A stretch of DNA of 64,000 nt from Tetrahymena elliotti 4EA (taxonomy: Eukaryota; Ciliophora; Oligohymenophorea; Hymenostomatida; Tetrahymenidae), in assembly GCA_000231825.2 (NCBI GenBank), contig JH720386.1, forward strand, positions 124,001-188,000. Direction: 5' to 3'. Shown here in pieces: positions 50,864 through 63,973 of this stretch. Numbering within the stretch: the stretch's first letter is position 1; every line of letters begins with the position of its first letter. The notes below the pieces were generated by a model, which was not told the DNA's origin, searched no databases, and worked only from the letters and a program-made list of their open reading frames with translations. The position numbers and the translations under genes are program-made.

Positions 50864-53139
50864 ATGAAAGGATTAGACCTTTATCCAGAATAGCCATCAG
50901 ACAAATGGAACAAGAGAATTGCTTACTATTTTGATGAGACTATTGGCTGTTATAATTATGCTAATGGCCATCCTATGAAGCCTCTTAGAGTAGCTATGAC
51001 TGATACACTTATCAGATCATATGAAATTGATAAGAAGATGAATAGTTTTGTAATTTATTTTTTAGGCTCTCATTTATGTTAAAAAACAAACAAGCATTCT
51101 AACAAACGCAACCAACTCTAAAAAGCTAAGCTAAAATTTTAATAGTTTATTTAGTTTGAAATTAATTTCTTTGCCTTATTTTTATTTCCCTTTTGACATT
51201 TTTCTTTACAATAGGATAGAGACTATGTAAACACTTACATTAGGGCTGTTAATGAAAAAATTTTAACAAATTTCCACTCTGACGAATACATAGAATTGAT
51301 ACAAAAAATTCATCCTAACAACAAGCACTACTATGAAGATCAATTATACAGATGTAGAATTTTCTTTTGAATAAGCTAGAAGATATTAATGTCATATAAG
51401 CCATTTTGTCAAATTTATAAAAATAAAGCTTCACTTCTAGTTTAATTTTAAAATGAATAAAAACTACATATTCAATAAATTTTGTGATATTTAGTTAATT
51501 TTGGAGAAGATTGCCCTGTTCTTGATAGACTATATGATTATTGTTTGACATACTCAGCAGGTTCTGTTGGTAATATTATTTTTAAAATCTTTAATAAGTC
51601 CTCAATTTAAGGATTAAACAAGCTTATCAATTATTTACTAAATCTATCTTCAAAAAAGCTGGCGCCAACTTGCTTGCTAACTAGAAAGTAGATATAGCCC
51701 TTAATTGGTCAGGTGGTTTGCATCATGCCAAACAATCAGAAGCTTCAGGATTTTGCTACATTAATGATTGTGTTTTAGCCATTCTGGAATTACTTAAGTA
51801 CTTAATTTTTATAGAATAATGACATTTAGATAGTTTGATAGATAGTTTATTTATTTGTTAATTAATAATTATTCTCCTTGTTAAAAGAATAGAATAAAAA
51901 CAGTATCAATCAATTAATGCTTATTTTAATAGCAAAAAACAAATCCAATAAATAACTATAAAATTAAATTATTTTATTTATCTTTTATTACTACTCGTGA
52001 AAATAAAAAACACATCAATAATTTTATTATAATTTGAAAGAGGGGTTTTAATTATTATTTAATAAAAATAGAGTTTATCAAAGAGTATTATATATTGATA
52101 TTGATATCCATCATGGTGATGGTGTCGAAGAAGCCTTTTACTTGACAGATAGAGTCATGACTTGCTCTTTCCATAAATATAAAGATTATTTCCCTGGTAA
52201 ATAAAAATTTTTGCTGTTAAAAAGAATTAAAACCACTTTGATTTAAAAATATTTAATCTTTTTTACTGAATTTAAAAAGGTACTGGGCATCTTGATGATA
52301 TTGGTACATAATCAGGTAAGTTCCATGCTGTCAACTTTCCTTTGAATGAAGGTTTGGATGATGAATCTTTTGTATTCATTATGAAGCCTGTTTTATAAAA
52401 AATTATGGATAGCTTTAGACCTGAAGCTGTTGTGTTATAATGTGGTGCTGATAGTTTATCTGGTGATAGATTAGGATGTTTTAACTTATCTATTAAAGGT
52501 AATTTACAATTGCAAATTCATAAATTTAATATTTGTAAAAATAAAAAAGGTCATGGAGAATGTGCTAGATTTATGAAATCTTTTGGTGTTCCTATTATTC
52601 TATTAGGTGGTGGTGGCTACACACTACGTAATGTTCCAAGATGCTGGGTCTATGAAACTTCAGTTGTTGTAAATGAAGAATTGCCTGACTGTAAATTATT
52701 TTAAAAAATAAACCCCAATAATTTAATTAAAATCAAAAATAGAAATGCCTCAAAATGAATTTTTACACTACTTTGGCCCAGAATATAAGCTACATATGCC
52801 TATCAGTAATATGGAAAATTAAAATAGCAAGAAATACTTAGAAGAAGTTATGTAATAATATTCAAATAATTTATTCCCTAAAAAAAGGCTTAAATTTATT
52901 TTTCATTTTATAAAAAAGAAATAAGATTAAAATTAACCTAAACAGCATCAATCCTGGTACAGTTCATATTTCCAATTACAGTAGCAAGGTATAATAAATA
53001 GTAAAGAATTATTGATAAATTTCATATTAATTTTAATTATCAAAAGCCTGAATCAGTTTTAATCGATGCCTCAGAAATAATTTCAGCAGTAAAAGATCTT
53101 AAGGAAGAAAGAGAAGATAAAAAAATGGATATTGAATGA
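50864..53139 (+). CDS. Class I histone deacetylase (RPD3/HDAC1-type), 451 aa, ten exons
   Basis: Exons 50864-51049, 51215-51353, 51495-51569, 51599-51797, 52072-52196, 52280-52498, 52550-52690, 52743-52851, 52919-52988 and 53047-53139 join in phase to 452 codons. Class I HDACs remove acetyl groups from histone lysines with a zinc ion, usually in nuclear corepressor complexes. Diagnostic motifs appear in order: [26 protein letters not shown], the active-site [19 protein letters not shown], zinc-ligand [35 protein letters not shown], and [14 protein letters not shown] with the catalytic Tyr. The tail is short and charged ([13 protein letters not shown]). Compared with animal HDAC1 the segment between AGSV and DIALNW is about 20 residues longer, so the exon 3/4 join is the least certain; the exon 8/9 join rests on phase and weak similarity. 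Ten exons in 2.3 kb is dense for this window. Confidence 0.95.
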
Positions 53140-54298
53140 TGACAAATAATTTAAAAAGCTTAATTCTTAATAAATTAAAAATATTTGATAAAAATAGAAT
53201 TTAAAATATGCAATTATAAATATTATTATATACAGTATTCTAAGAGTTCTCTATATTCACTTTATTATCCAATTCTTTCTTTTTATCTATCTCTCTAAAA
53301 ACATTATAAAATTTGAACCATTAAATAAAGAGATTTTTTGGTAAAAGTACTTTTTTAAATTAACATTTGGATATATTATCAACGATAAACAATCTTCATT
53401 AAAAGATACCTATATAATGAAAATAAGATTACCTTATGGTTTAATTATTAAAATATATTTTTTGAAGGTATTAAAATTATATCGACCTTTTATAAATTAA
53501 TATGAAAGGAATTTTTGGAGTTAGCGAACTAAAAACTTGGTAAACTTTATGTAAATTCAATTTTACAAAAAAAAGATTGTAAAAACAATCATATTTTTAA
53601 GTAAAATTAATAAAATTTTTAGCAGAATGTAACAATAAAAGACTTAACCTACCTTAGTAAATTTATTTCTAAAAATATAATTTAAGGATGATTTATCTAA
53701 TATTTTATTTACACAAAAAAGAAAAAATAAACTCTCTTAAAAGTTTAATTTTACATAAAATTATGGGAGTATTTTTATAATTTTCATTAGAAATAAAAAA
53801 TCAATTACTTTTTAAACTTAAATAAGTTTTATCTACAGCAAATATTTATTTACTTCATAGAATAAATATCTTTTTGCTTTCTTTCGTATTGAGAAAGAAG
53901 TCAGTTCTTAAATACTCAGATCAAATTTATTGAAAAGTTCAAAAAATTAATTATGGTAATAAAAATTATTTTATTTTTTGATTGCAATATCAATTTATTA
54001 ATTTTAATTAAACTTTTCCATGCTTTTTTTTTAACATTAAAAAAATTTAGATATGCATTTTCTATATGTTTTCAATTAGCTATTTTAGTTATTTTTCAGA
54101 AAGCTGGATGAAATGTAAAAAAAAATAGATTTAATAGGAGTTGAGTTTATAGGAATATATTTTGATTGTTTTTAATGTATTTATATATAAGAAATTAATT
54201 TTAGAAAATAACTATTAAGAAATCAAAGTTATCAATATTGAATTAATTTGCAAAGGAGACTTAAGATTGATTGTGCTTGATCTAAAGCAGACTCCAGA
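53140..54298. other. Intergenic, AT-rich
   Basis: About 1.2 kb with no supported coding frame or RNA gene; expected to hold the 3' end of the deacetylase transcript and the promoter of the next gene. Confidence 0.6.
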
Positions 54299-57200
54299 AT
54301 GAATTTAAGTAATAAAACGTTTTTATCAATTACCTTATTTATCATTAATTTTACTTCTTATATTCTTAAGATCCTCATGCTTATGAAGAGAGTCCTTCCT
54401 TTCAGGATTCGTTTATAGATTAGTAATAATAAATAAAGAGTAATTTATCTTTGAATACGTTACAGCCAAATGACACTTTTCATGCTGAATACTAAGCTTA
54501 GAATCACCCATCTTTTTAGGAAAAGAACCTTTTTTAGAACTAAATAAATGCTAATGAGTATAGTCAGGATAACTTTGAATTAGATTAAGAAACAAGAGAA
54601 GAAAATTTTTTAAATAACAATGATAATCAGACTAGAAATTATACTATTAATTATAATCATGAAGATAATAATTAGGATGAAGATGAAGAAATATATACTG
54701 ACTACCTACCTGAAAACTTCTTTGAATAATTAAAACCACAGCCAAACTAATTTAGTATTAACTAGCAATAAAATGCTCAAAATAAGGAATAAAGAAAATC
54801 AACAAATATAAGATCAACTTCTCTTAAAAAAAGAATGGAATAAAAAAATGTAAACTGATTGATATTTTTATGTTAGAAATAGCAAGAAATTACAATTTAT
54901 TTATTATATTTTATTAATTCTATCTCACTTTTACCAATAAAAAAAGGAAGAGTTATTATACACTAGAGCAGCAAAGCAGCAGATATGCTAAAATCTAGTT
55001 CAGCAATAGGTAAAAGCATTTAACTTTGTTATTAAAATATCAAAAACTATTATCCACACTATTTTGAATTCCATTTTATAAAAAAGATCGATAAAGAAAT
55101 AAAGTACATGTCTAATTCTAAAAAAATGAGCTAAAATAGCTACAGAATTGTAGCAAAAAAATTAGAAAATGAAATATCTGCTAAAATGGCAGAAGTAGAC
55201 CCTTCTTTAAGTAAAATATTAACATTTTCTTAGGTGGGGAGGTTATTCTAGCTGCTGAACTTATTCACTGTTGTTAAATTTGACGAGAACTCATAAAGTA
55301 CTAATTTAATTGATTTATTATCTATATTATTATTCATTTATTTATTTGCTTAATTGCTTGCGTCTTTAGCAAAAAATATCAATAACCACCAAAACATTCT
55401 AATTAAATTTTGATTATTTTTTAACGAATTTCTTAATTTTGCGAAAAATATCTTCAATCAATAACTAATTTTTCATCGAGATTATCTTTTGTGCAATAAT
55501 TAACTAATAACTATCTTTCATGCAATTTTCAAACTGAAATTGAGCCAACTAAAATAAGTTCAATTATCTATCAGTTAAATTAAAATACTTCTCTTCAACA
55601 TTTTAAATTCAATTATATTTCTAAAAAATTAGTTATTATCGATTAGAATATTGATCCACATAAGAAACTTAGATTTGCCTAAGAAGTAATTTTCCTTTTC
55701 ATTTATCAATTAAATATGCTTTAATATTTAGAAGAAAGTTTCTAAAATTAATGAAGAAATAGTAACTTAAAAAGATAAATTTTTTTTTAGAATTGATAAA
55801 ATTCCAAACGTTTTTTTTGAAATAAATATTTAATTCTAAAAAAATTATTAATTCAACATTATCAAATTAAAGTTTTTAATTGATTGATAAGATATTATTT
55901 AAGTTTACCCAAAAAAAATATTTATCTTTCATTTAAGAATTTGTTTTAAAAATGTATAGACAATGTTTCATCAATAGTTTTGGTTTTTTGTAGTCAATTA
56001 TATTAATAAAGAAACTGTATTAGGGGAGATTGTTTTTTCAACTCTAAGAATTCTAATGGATCCCATGCAGTTAACAATAAAAGAAACTAAAGAATTCTTA
56101 GCTTAATATATGAGAAGAACCATTACATACTTAGAAGAAGACAGAAAAGCTGCTTAAGAGAGAACATAGGGATTTTAACTTTGGAGTGTTGATGATATTA
56201 TTAAGGCTTTTAGATAGATTAATGAGTAAAGAATTTTAAGGGAAAAATCATAAAATGTAAACAATACTAATAATGGAACTAAAAAACAGTTAAACAACAA
56301 AGATCTAGATAAAAATGTATATACTTTTAAGCCAAATATTGATAAAAACTCTTAAATAATCGACGAAATGCACAGGAAAAAGTTTGCTATGGTATCCAGT
56401 GGACTGAATCTTACTCCTATAAGACACTCAAATGCAACACAAAACACAAAAAGTATATAAAGTACTAATAAACTTGTAAATCTACTCTAATCTTCCTAAA
56501 GTAACTAGAATCTGCATTCTTAAGCAAGCATTTTACTTCAACAATAAATGAATTCGGCTTTAATAAATAATTAAAATCATAACAGTAGCACTTTGAGCTT
56601 TTTAAATAACACCAACAACAATCATGGAAACTAACAATCCCATATAAACTACAACGAAAACAATTCTACAACAACCAATGCTACCAGCGACTATAGAAAT
56701 ACCACTTTGAACACAGATATGACTAATAATAGTTCTGAGAATTCTTAGAGAAATAGTGATAAATTTCTTTCATAAAAAGTTAAATCCTTGCTTTCTCAAC
56801 ATCAATATTCTTCAAGGCCTAATCTAAATGGAAATAGCTCAAATTTTAACACTTTGTAACATAATAATTAAGGTAATAACCTTACAAGTCAAAATGGAAC
56901 AACAGAATATGATCATGAAGACCCTTAGAGCTACTTCTCTAAAATAAAAAGATGTGCCACTTTAAGCAGTTTCTAAATTCCCGAGGAAGATTATATAGAA
57001 GATATTAGTCACATTCCTTCAAATAATTTTGAAAAACCAATAGATAGAGTCAACATGATGCTTTAGAAGTAGTAACAAACCCAAAGAAAAATCAGTTAAA
57101 AAAAAGAAGAAATTATCTAAGAAGTAAATTAATTTATTTTTTTGTTTATTTCTTAAAAATTTTGTTTTGATAAAGTAAATGAAGGAATGTACTTTCAAAC

Positions 57201-58452
57201 CATAGCTTCAAAGAAGTGTTTCTCCTTAATATTCAGCCTATTCTAGAAATTAGAAAGAGGTTGTTCAAAGATAGCAAAATGACATTAATAAAAGATAAAA
57301 AGCTTTAGAGTAAAGATATTAACAAAAATAAGAATATGAGGAATAGTAATTAAATGAATGTACTTTCCAACCTTCCTTATCTCCTTCTTAAAGGTTTTTT
57401 TTAATTTAATTTGTTGTCTCTCATTTTAAATAAAATAACTTTACAGGTATCTTAACAATACAAGCAAATTATCTGTTTCTCCTAAGGGCTTTGATTAAAC
57501 TGTCCACAGAATGAGGGCAGCATAGGATCTGAATAGATAAAGTAGAAAAGCAATGGATTAAGGATCGTAATTTAAAAAAATATTTTTAAATTAATATTTA
57601 CATAAATTTGTATCTGAAGGATTTACTTATTTTTAAATATAAAAAAAAAGTTATAGCTCAATTGCATAAACAATAAGGAGTTCAGTTGTTAGAAATTCTC
57701 TAAGCCCGAATGTTGAAAATAAAAATTTATCTTGGTAATAATTGCAACAACAATAATAATACTAGCCATAGCAGCAAATTCAATAAAAGTAAAACCCATA
57801 ATTATAATTATAAAAGACTCCTTATGTATAATAGTAAGCTTAAAACTAACAAGTTGATAAAGATTTTACTTAAGAATTAGAAGAAGATTTACAATAATAG
57901 TAGTAACAATAATAATTATAGAAGAGATAGGAATAAAAGCAATAATTATATTAGAATAGCTATGAGAACTTAAATATTAGATCAAAGTAGCAATTAAAAT
58001 AAAGTATAGCTGATAAAGAAAATGAGTAAATGAATAATATGGAAAAGGAGCATTTACTCAATTAATCCTAGCCTTAAGAAAATAATGCAACTTATTAATA
58101 GAATACTCATTTTAAAGATTAAACTTTTGGTGATTCATAAAAGAAAAATTAATCATTTGAAACTAATCAAAAACCAAAAGCAAAACCATTTTTTGTATTA
58201 GACATAATAACACCAAAAGGAGAGTATTAATTTCATTTATTTATTTAATTTAAATTATTTAATTTTAATTCAATTAAATCTAGGAAAGCAGCTTTAGAAT
58301 TATTTAAGGATGATGATATTTCCTAAAAAGCTGATATATTCTCTAAGCAATACTTTTTAGATGAAATAACTTAAAGCAAAATAGAGCAGATCCTTGAATA
58401 GCAAATGTAAAAATATTTATAAAAAAGATAAAACACAGTAAAAAACGATTGA
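54299..58452 (+). CDS. Q/N/S-rich protein with ECTFxP motifs, 990 aa, nine exons
   Basis: Exons 54299-54308, 54371-54849, 54947-55009, 55087-55297, 55994-57123, 57176-57393, 57447-57566, 57651-58223 and 58284-58452 join in phase to 991 codons ending at TGA 58450-58452. The first exon is only 10 bases (MNL plus one base). The N-terminal part is acidic and Gln/Asn-rich; a more ordered helical block spans exons 4 and 5 (VGRLFQLLNLFTVVKFDENSQ is split around an intron of nearly 700 bp). A long Asn/Ser/Thr-rich stretch follows. Exon 6 contains two ECTFxP motifs (ECTFKP and ECTFQP) about 60 residues apart around a Gln/Glu/Arg coiled-coil-like stretch, and exon 7 has GFDQTVHRMRAAQ. Such motif pairs recur, to my knowledge, in uncharacterised protist proteins. 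No enzyme domain is seen; function unknown. Confidence 0.82.
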
Positions 58453-58951
58453 TTATTGGATTTATTATAAACCTTATTAACAAATAAACAACCATCAATA
58501 CATCCATACATCCACCCACCATGCACTCACTCTTACAACCAAAAATTTCTTTAAAAATAAAAAATGAAAATAAATTGGATATAAAATATTTAATAAAATA
58601 ATTAAAATCTCTCAAAGTTAATAAACAAAATAAATTGCCAATTCAATTATTAAATTTTTTCAATTATATCATGTAAATATCTTATATTTTAAATAATAAA
58701 CATATATATTGTAAAGCATTTCAATATTATTTTTGAATTAAATAAAAATCTATTTTTATTATGTTATATAAACCCTAGTTTTATTTTAATTTTTTTACTG
58801 ATGCTATTGTCTCAATTTTATTTTTTGTTTCATGACTTTAATTTTCAAAGTAAATTCAGGAACAAATTTTAGTTTAAATTATATATTAGAGTTAGTCTTT
58901 AAAATAAAACCAAAATATAAAAATTTATTAACTAACATATTTTTGAGTTAT
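58453..58951. other. Intergenic, AT-rich, up to assembly gap
   Basis: No gene recognised. A run of short CCAT/CCAC/CACT units lies near 58495-58535. Confidence 0.6.
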
Positions 58952-59051
58952 NNNNNNNNNNNNNNNNNNNNNNNNNNNNNNNNNNNNNNNNNNNNNNNNN
59001 NNNNNNNNNNNNNNNNNNNNNNNNNNNNNNNNNNNNNNNNNNNNNNNNNNN
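58952..59051. other. Assembly gap of 100 N
   Basis: Exactly 100 N characters, a conventional placeholder for a gap of unknown size, so order and distance across this point depend on scaffolding. No gene in this annotation crosses it. Confidence 0.99.
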
Positions 59052-59769
59052 ATAATATTATTTAATTTAAAAATAGAAAAATATGATATTGTTTTTTATT
59101 AAATTTGTATTTTTTATTCTTTTACTGTAAAATGTAATTTTTCAGTTTTTTATGAGTTGATTGGATTGCTCAATATTTTTTAAAAAAATTTTAACAAAAA
59201 ATTGAATAAAATGAAAAATCAATTCATCTTAAAGATAATATTTTAAATTCATTTTTATATTTTGGAAAATTTTTATTTTAATTATTAATTTATCAAACTT
59301 TGAAAAAAATGGAAATTCATTTTTGGTGAAAAATGATTTTTAAAAATTAATATTACCTATAAAAATAATAATTGTAGGAAAGTAGAATTTAAGAGCATTA
59401 TGGATTTTTAACAATATAAATTTTGTTATTTATTGTTAATAAGATTATAAGGAATGAAATTGCTTGTAGGTTAATGATAATTTTGATTAGTATATAAAGT
59501 TAAGAAAGGAGAAGAAGGAGATATATAGATAAAAAGATTTATATTGAAGAGATGTGTTTATTTTAAAATGAAAGAAAGCAAAGAAAAAAGTATCTTATGA
59601 AGATACATACTTATTTGAGTTTAGTTAGAATGATAAAATTTTAATTGAGATGATTATTTGATTATTGATTTTAGAAAATAAGGAAAGAAATAAATTAAAT
59701 AGAAACAAATAATAGCTTCAAATAAAAATATCTTTAAAAAGGGATTGTATATTTTTAATATTGATAGAT
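59052..59769. other. Intergenic, AT-rich, upstream of the mitochondrial-protein gene
   Basis: AT-rich with GA-rich patches near 59505-59580 that might belong to the 5' untranslated region. No coding frame recognised. Confidence 0.55.
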
Positions 59770-62700
59770 ATGATCAGAAGTATATTGAAATAAGTTAAAG
59801 GCAATTTAACAAAGGGTAATAGCTTCAATGCTAAGCTAAATGAAATCCCAGTTAGATGCTTTTCCAGTTCTGCTGGAGAGGATAATACTGGAGAAGCTCC
59901 TAATAATTAATAAGGATAGCAACAATAAAAGGAGTAGCAACCACAACAGTAACAACAGCCCTCTTAAAACTAAGGAAAGAATTAGAAGTAATTTGATAAC
60001 AAAAGAAACTTCTAAAATAACTAGCAAGGAGCTAATGCTGACAAAAATGGCGATAAATCCAAAAAAAGTTTCACACCCTTCAAGCAATGTAATCAAAAAC
60101 TGTTTAAATAAATATTTAATTGAAGGCAAATGAAAATGCCTCATTCATTTTAGGAAGTAGAAAGAATTAAATTTAAATCATGATTGTTTTGAAAATCAAA
60201 ATGTGATTGTGAATAAATTAAATTGAAATTATTATCAACTATTAACAATATTTTTTAATTAGTCAAATTAAAAATCTAGATACAAAATATTTTAATAAAA
60301 TCAATTTAATTCAATACAGAATTTATGAACAAAATTGTTCTGTTTGAACTTCAACATCATTTATTTTGATATTTTGAAGATTGATTGATTCAATTTTACA
60401 TATTAATTTCTAAATAAATAAATAGAATCAAACTTCCAAAATTAAAGAAAGAGAGAAGATGGCGGTGAACATGATCAACAAAATCAAGGAGGTTTCCGTT
60501 CTAGTTCTTAAAACTAACAAAATTCTACTGGATTTACTTCCAGCTAAAACTAAAGAAACTAGCCAAAGAAGGAAGTCCTCTCTTTTAACTTAAAAAAAGC
60601 TGAAGACCAATCAAATAATAGAGAAGCATCTAATTAATAGGATAACAAGCAAAGATACTAACGCCCTTAGAGAGATAACTAAAACGATCAAGCAAGCGAA
60701 CAATTAGAAGGTTAATCCTATTAAAAGGGTTCAACTTCTTCTTTTGGAAGTGAAGGAATTTTTTTGAACTAACTTTTTAAGAGCGAATAAAACAAAACAG
60801 AAAAGTAGAAGGGTGCAAACTAGCATTAATAATTAATGAAAAGAATTAAAAGTTATGAATAAAATGGTAACCCTTCTGAATAGGAAATGCGTGTAGCCAT
60901 AGAATGCTATAATTCCTGTGGCCTCTATGACAAGACTATTACCACCTTCTAGAATTACGGAGATAATTTCATAAAGGGTAAATAAGGAGTTAGTTTGAAT
61001 GAAACTGTTCTTAACTCCGTATTTGAGTCTTACTTAAAGAATTCTAGTTCTAAGTTTAGTGATGTCAATGAATTCTTCCTTAATCACTTTGTTCAAACAA
61101 AGCAATTAAAGCTCATCTACAAAGATAACATCCAAAACTACATTTCTAGAGTTTGTATTGATCCTTATTTAAATTTGACTCAACGTATTGAATACTTAAC
61201 TGAGTTTGTAAACATGTTCACTAGCTCATAGGATGCTGACTCTTTAGTTACTTCTTCTTTCAACAATATAGATCTTTCTTCTTTATCAAACTTATTTGGT
61301 AATGCTGATACCTAATAATATATTTAGGCATCAAAAACTCTTGCTAACTTGATGAATTTAAGTATTTAACACAACAAGGGATCTTTCAATTAACTTGGTA
61401 AAAACACAGAATACAACAAAGTTCAATTCGAAATTATTAACACAAAGAAGATTTTCAGCAATCTTTTGAATTTAAAGTAATACGAAATCTGCAGAGATAT
61501 GGTTGAAGCTTTAAGCAAAGCAAACTTGCTTCACTCTCACACTTTCAATAGCAAATCTAGTGAATAATAAAAATATATTGACTACTAAGACCTTATTAAA
61601 TTCTCTCTTGATTTCTAGGTCTCCGTTAATTATTGGATTGACATTATTGCAAAGAAGGTGGATTTTGAATCTTTCACCTCACTCTTTTCTAATGCTATCC
61701 TTGAATTGAGAATGAACTAAAATCCCCCTAAAGTATTTTCCATTGAATAAGTATATGACTTCTTCTACAACATTTCAAACTATGGTAATTATCATTTGCA
61801 TCAAAAAAATTTTAATGTTTGATATATTAAGAATACAAATTTAAAAAAGCATGAAATCTAAAAGATGTCAAAGTCTTTTCAACCCATCTACTATTTCAAA
61901 TTTGATGTTAGATTAATAGAAAAAGGATTTACATTTCTTAAAATAAATGAAAATTGAACATAAAAATTAGAAATCTTTCAAATAAATTAATAAAAGATAC
62001 GTTGAAAGACATTTGAATTTGAAAAAAAGTTACAAACTGTTGTTTCATAAGAAATTTTTTGCTTTTTAATTGAAAAAATAGTTTTAAATTTTATTTTAAA
62101 TAATGAGAGTTAAAAATTAAAATTGCTATTTAAATTTATTTATCAAAATACTTAGATAAATATCATTTTGATGATAAAATTGTTTTACAATATTTATTTT
62201 TGTTTTTTATTCAATAGGTGCTCTTAATCCTACTTAAGTCTTTATCTTGATGGATATTTCTATTTATTTAAAGGAATACAACTTAGCTATTGAACTATTT
62301 ACTCATCACTAAAAGTATACAAATAGACGTAGAGATAACTTTGTTTATGAAAAAATGATCTAGATTGTTAATTCCATTAATTTAAGATAAGCTACTGGAA
62401 AATCAAACAAGGATCACGTCCTTTAAGCTTACAGAAAACTCTACACTGAAGCTGAATAATAGACTGGAAAGTAAATTGGATTTTTGAATTCTAAGATTTA
62501 TGAAATTAAGAGTTGCATCTTAGACTAAAATCATGATAGTGCTTATTCTATTTTTAATGACCGTTTCTTGAAAGAAAGCATTGCTAATTACTAAGCCTTG
62601 AAGATGAAATACTTCTTATTGCTTTTACTTGAAAAGTAAGAAGAAAGAGAAGTTAAATATTCTGAAATTTCCATCAACAAATTTATTAATGGATTAGCTC

Positions 62701-63973
62701 CTAAACAACTTATTCAAATTTGGAATGATGACAGAAATGATACTTATCTTGCTAAATAGCTTGCAAACAAGGAAAACGACTACAATGAATTTGTTAAGCG
62801 TCTTGAAGTTGAAAAGTACTATTCAATCATCAAGCGTGACATAAATAATGGATTTTATACTATCGAAGATCGTAGATAAAATATGGATGTCCTTATGAAT
62901 GAATATGAACGTTATGTTATTGAAAATTTCGAAGTTCTTGATCCCGAATACACCCTCGACGGTAAATTGAAGGGAGCTGTTCTTGATGGTATTCTTAAAA
63001 TTAGAAAATATGAGGTAAATAAAATTGTTTCAAGAGTAAGCTTTCAACAAATTTATTAAAAATTAATTAGGAAGTCCACTTAAAGAAGGAAGAAAGAAGA
63101 AAAGAAAAGCAAAGTAAAAAGGGAGAAAAGGAAGCTGATTCCCAAACCAGTTAAGCTTTGATCCAACACTAAAAGGAAATGGAAGATACTCAAATTGAAA
63201 TTAATAAAATTCTTGGTAGACCCATTGACACCCCAGTTAATGTTCCTGAATTATATAAAAAGTATGACACTGAAGACAAAATGAATAATAAATATATTGA
63301 AAGATATGTCAGAAATCTTTAATAAAATGAATACAATAAAGAAGGAAAGTCTTATAAAATGAAATTCATGAATCTTGATCAATATAAGGAAGCCTCATAA
63401 TGCTATCCTGAATTAGTTGAATAAGCTGAAATCCTTGCTAGACCTTAAATTCCTGCTGAAGTTAATTTAATTTTTGAGCTCATGACTTGGGGTGCTGAAA
63501 ACTAATAGCCTCTTGGTAAATTATCTCATTTATTAACCTAATTTATTTCTTTTTTTTCATATTAGCCATTTAATTGGGTGAAATTTATTGTGACTTAAAT
63601 GGAATTCCTGTTCCTAGCCCCTTGGTAGAAAAGATCAACAATTCTATTGATCCCTATAATGATAATATCGGTAATCAAAATATTATTTAAAAATTTATTT
63701 TTACTTGATTATTAATTTATTTATAAATTAGATTTCTTAAACTAAATCACCAGTGCCAAGAGATTAATTGGTGATATTAATAGAGAAAGAGTTTACCAAT
63801 CACAAACTCACTTCTCTCAAAAGCCTAAGTTTGTTGAACAAGTCAACCAACTTGGTGAAGAAGATAAGTACAGAGATGAAGCTGCCTATGTTTTGCAATA
63901 AGAATTAGCTGCTTCAAGACTCACTAAGTACAGAATTCCTAAAAAATACATCATGGAATAACTCAAGGCTTGA
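59770..63973 (+). CDS. Large mitochondrially targeted helical protein (PPR/TPR-like?), 1088 aa, six exons
   Basis: Exons 59770-60088, 60426-61784, 62218-63014, 63071-63515, 63566-63670 and 63732-63973 join in phase to 1089 codons ending at TGA 63971-63973. The ATG gives a basic, acid-free N-terminus (MIRSILKQVKGNLTKG) followed by PVRCFSSSA (residues 27-35), a typical mitochondrial presequence with an R-2/R-3 cleavage site. Residues about 36-240 are Gln/Asn-rich and disordered. From about 255 the protein is helical; EMRVAIECYNSCGLYDKTITTF and YNLAIELFTHHQKYT resemble pentatricopeptide or tetratricopeptide helical pairs, but I cannot confirm the repeats. A charged Lys/Glu stretch (from residue 826) precedes a final helical region. 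A mitochondrial RNA-binding, ribosomal or assembly role is possible; only the targeting is well supported. Two long standard-code frames at 59836-60144 are shadows of exon 1. Confidence 0.85.

Noticed and set aside
59836..60144. Two overlapping ~100-codon standard-code ORFs, one per strand
   Set aside because: Both are shadows of exon 1 of the mitochondrial-protein gene, whose ciliate-code frame gives a presequence and joins later exons in phase.
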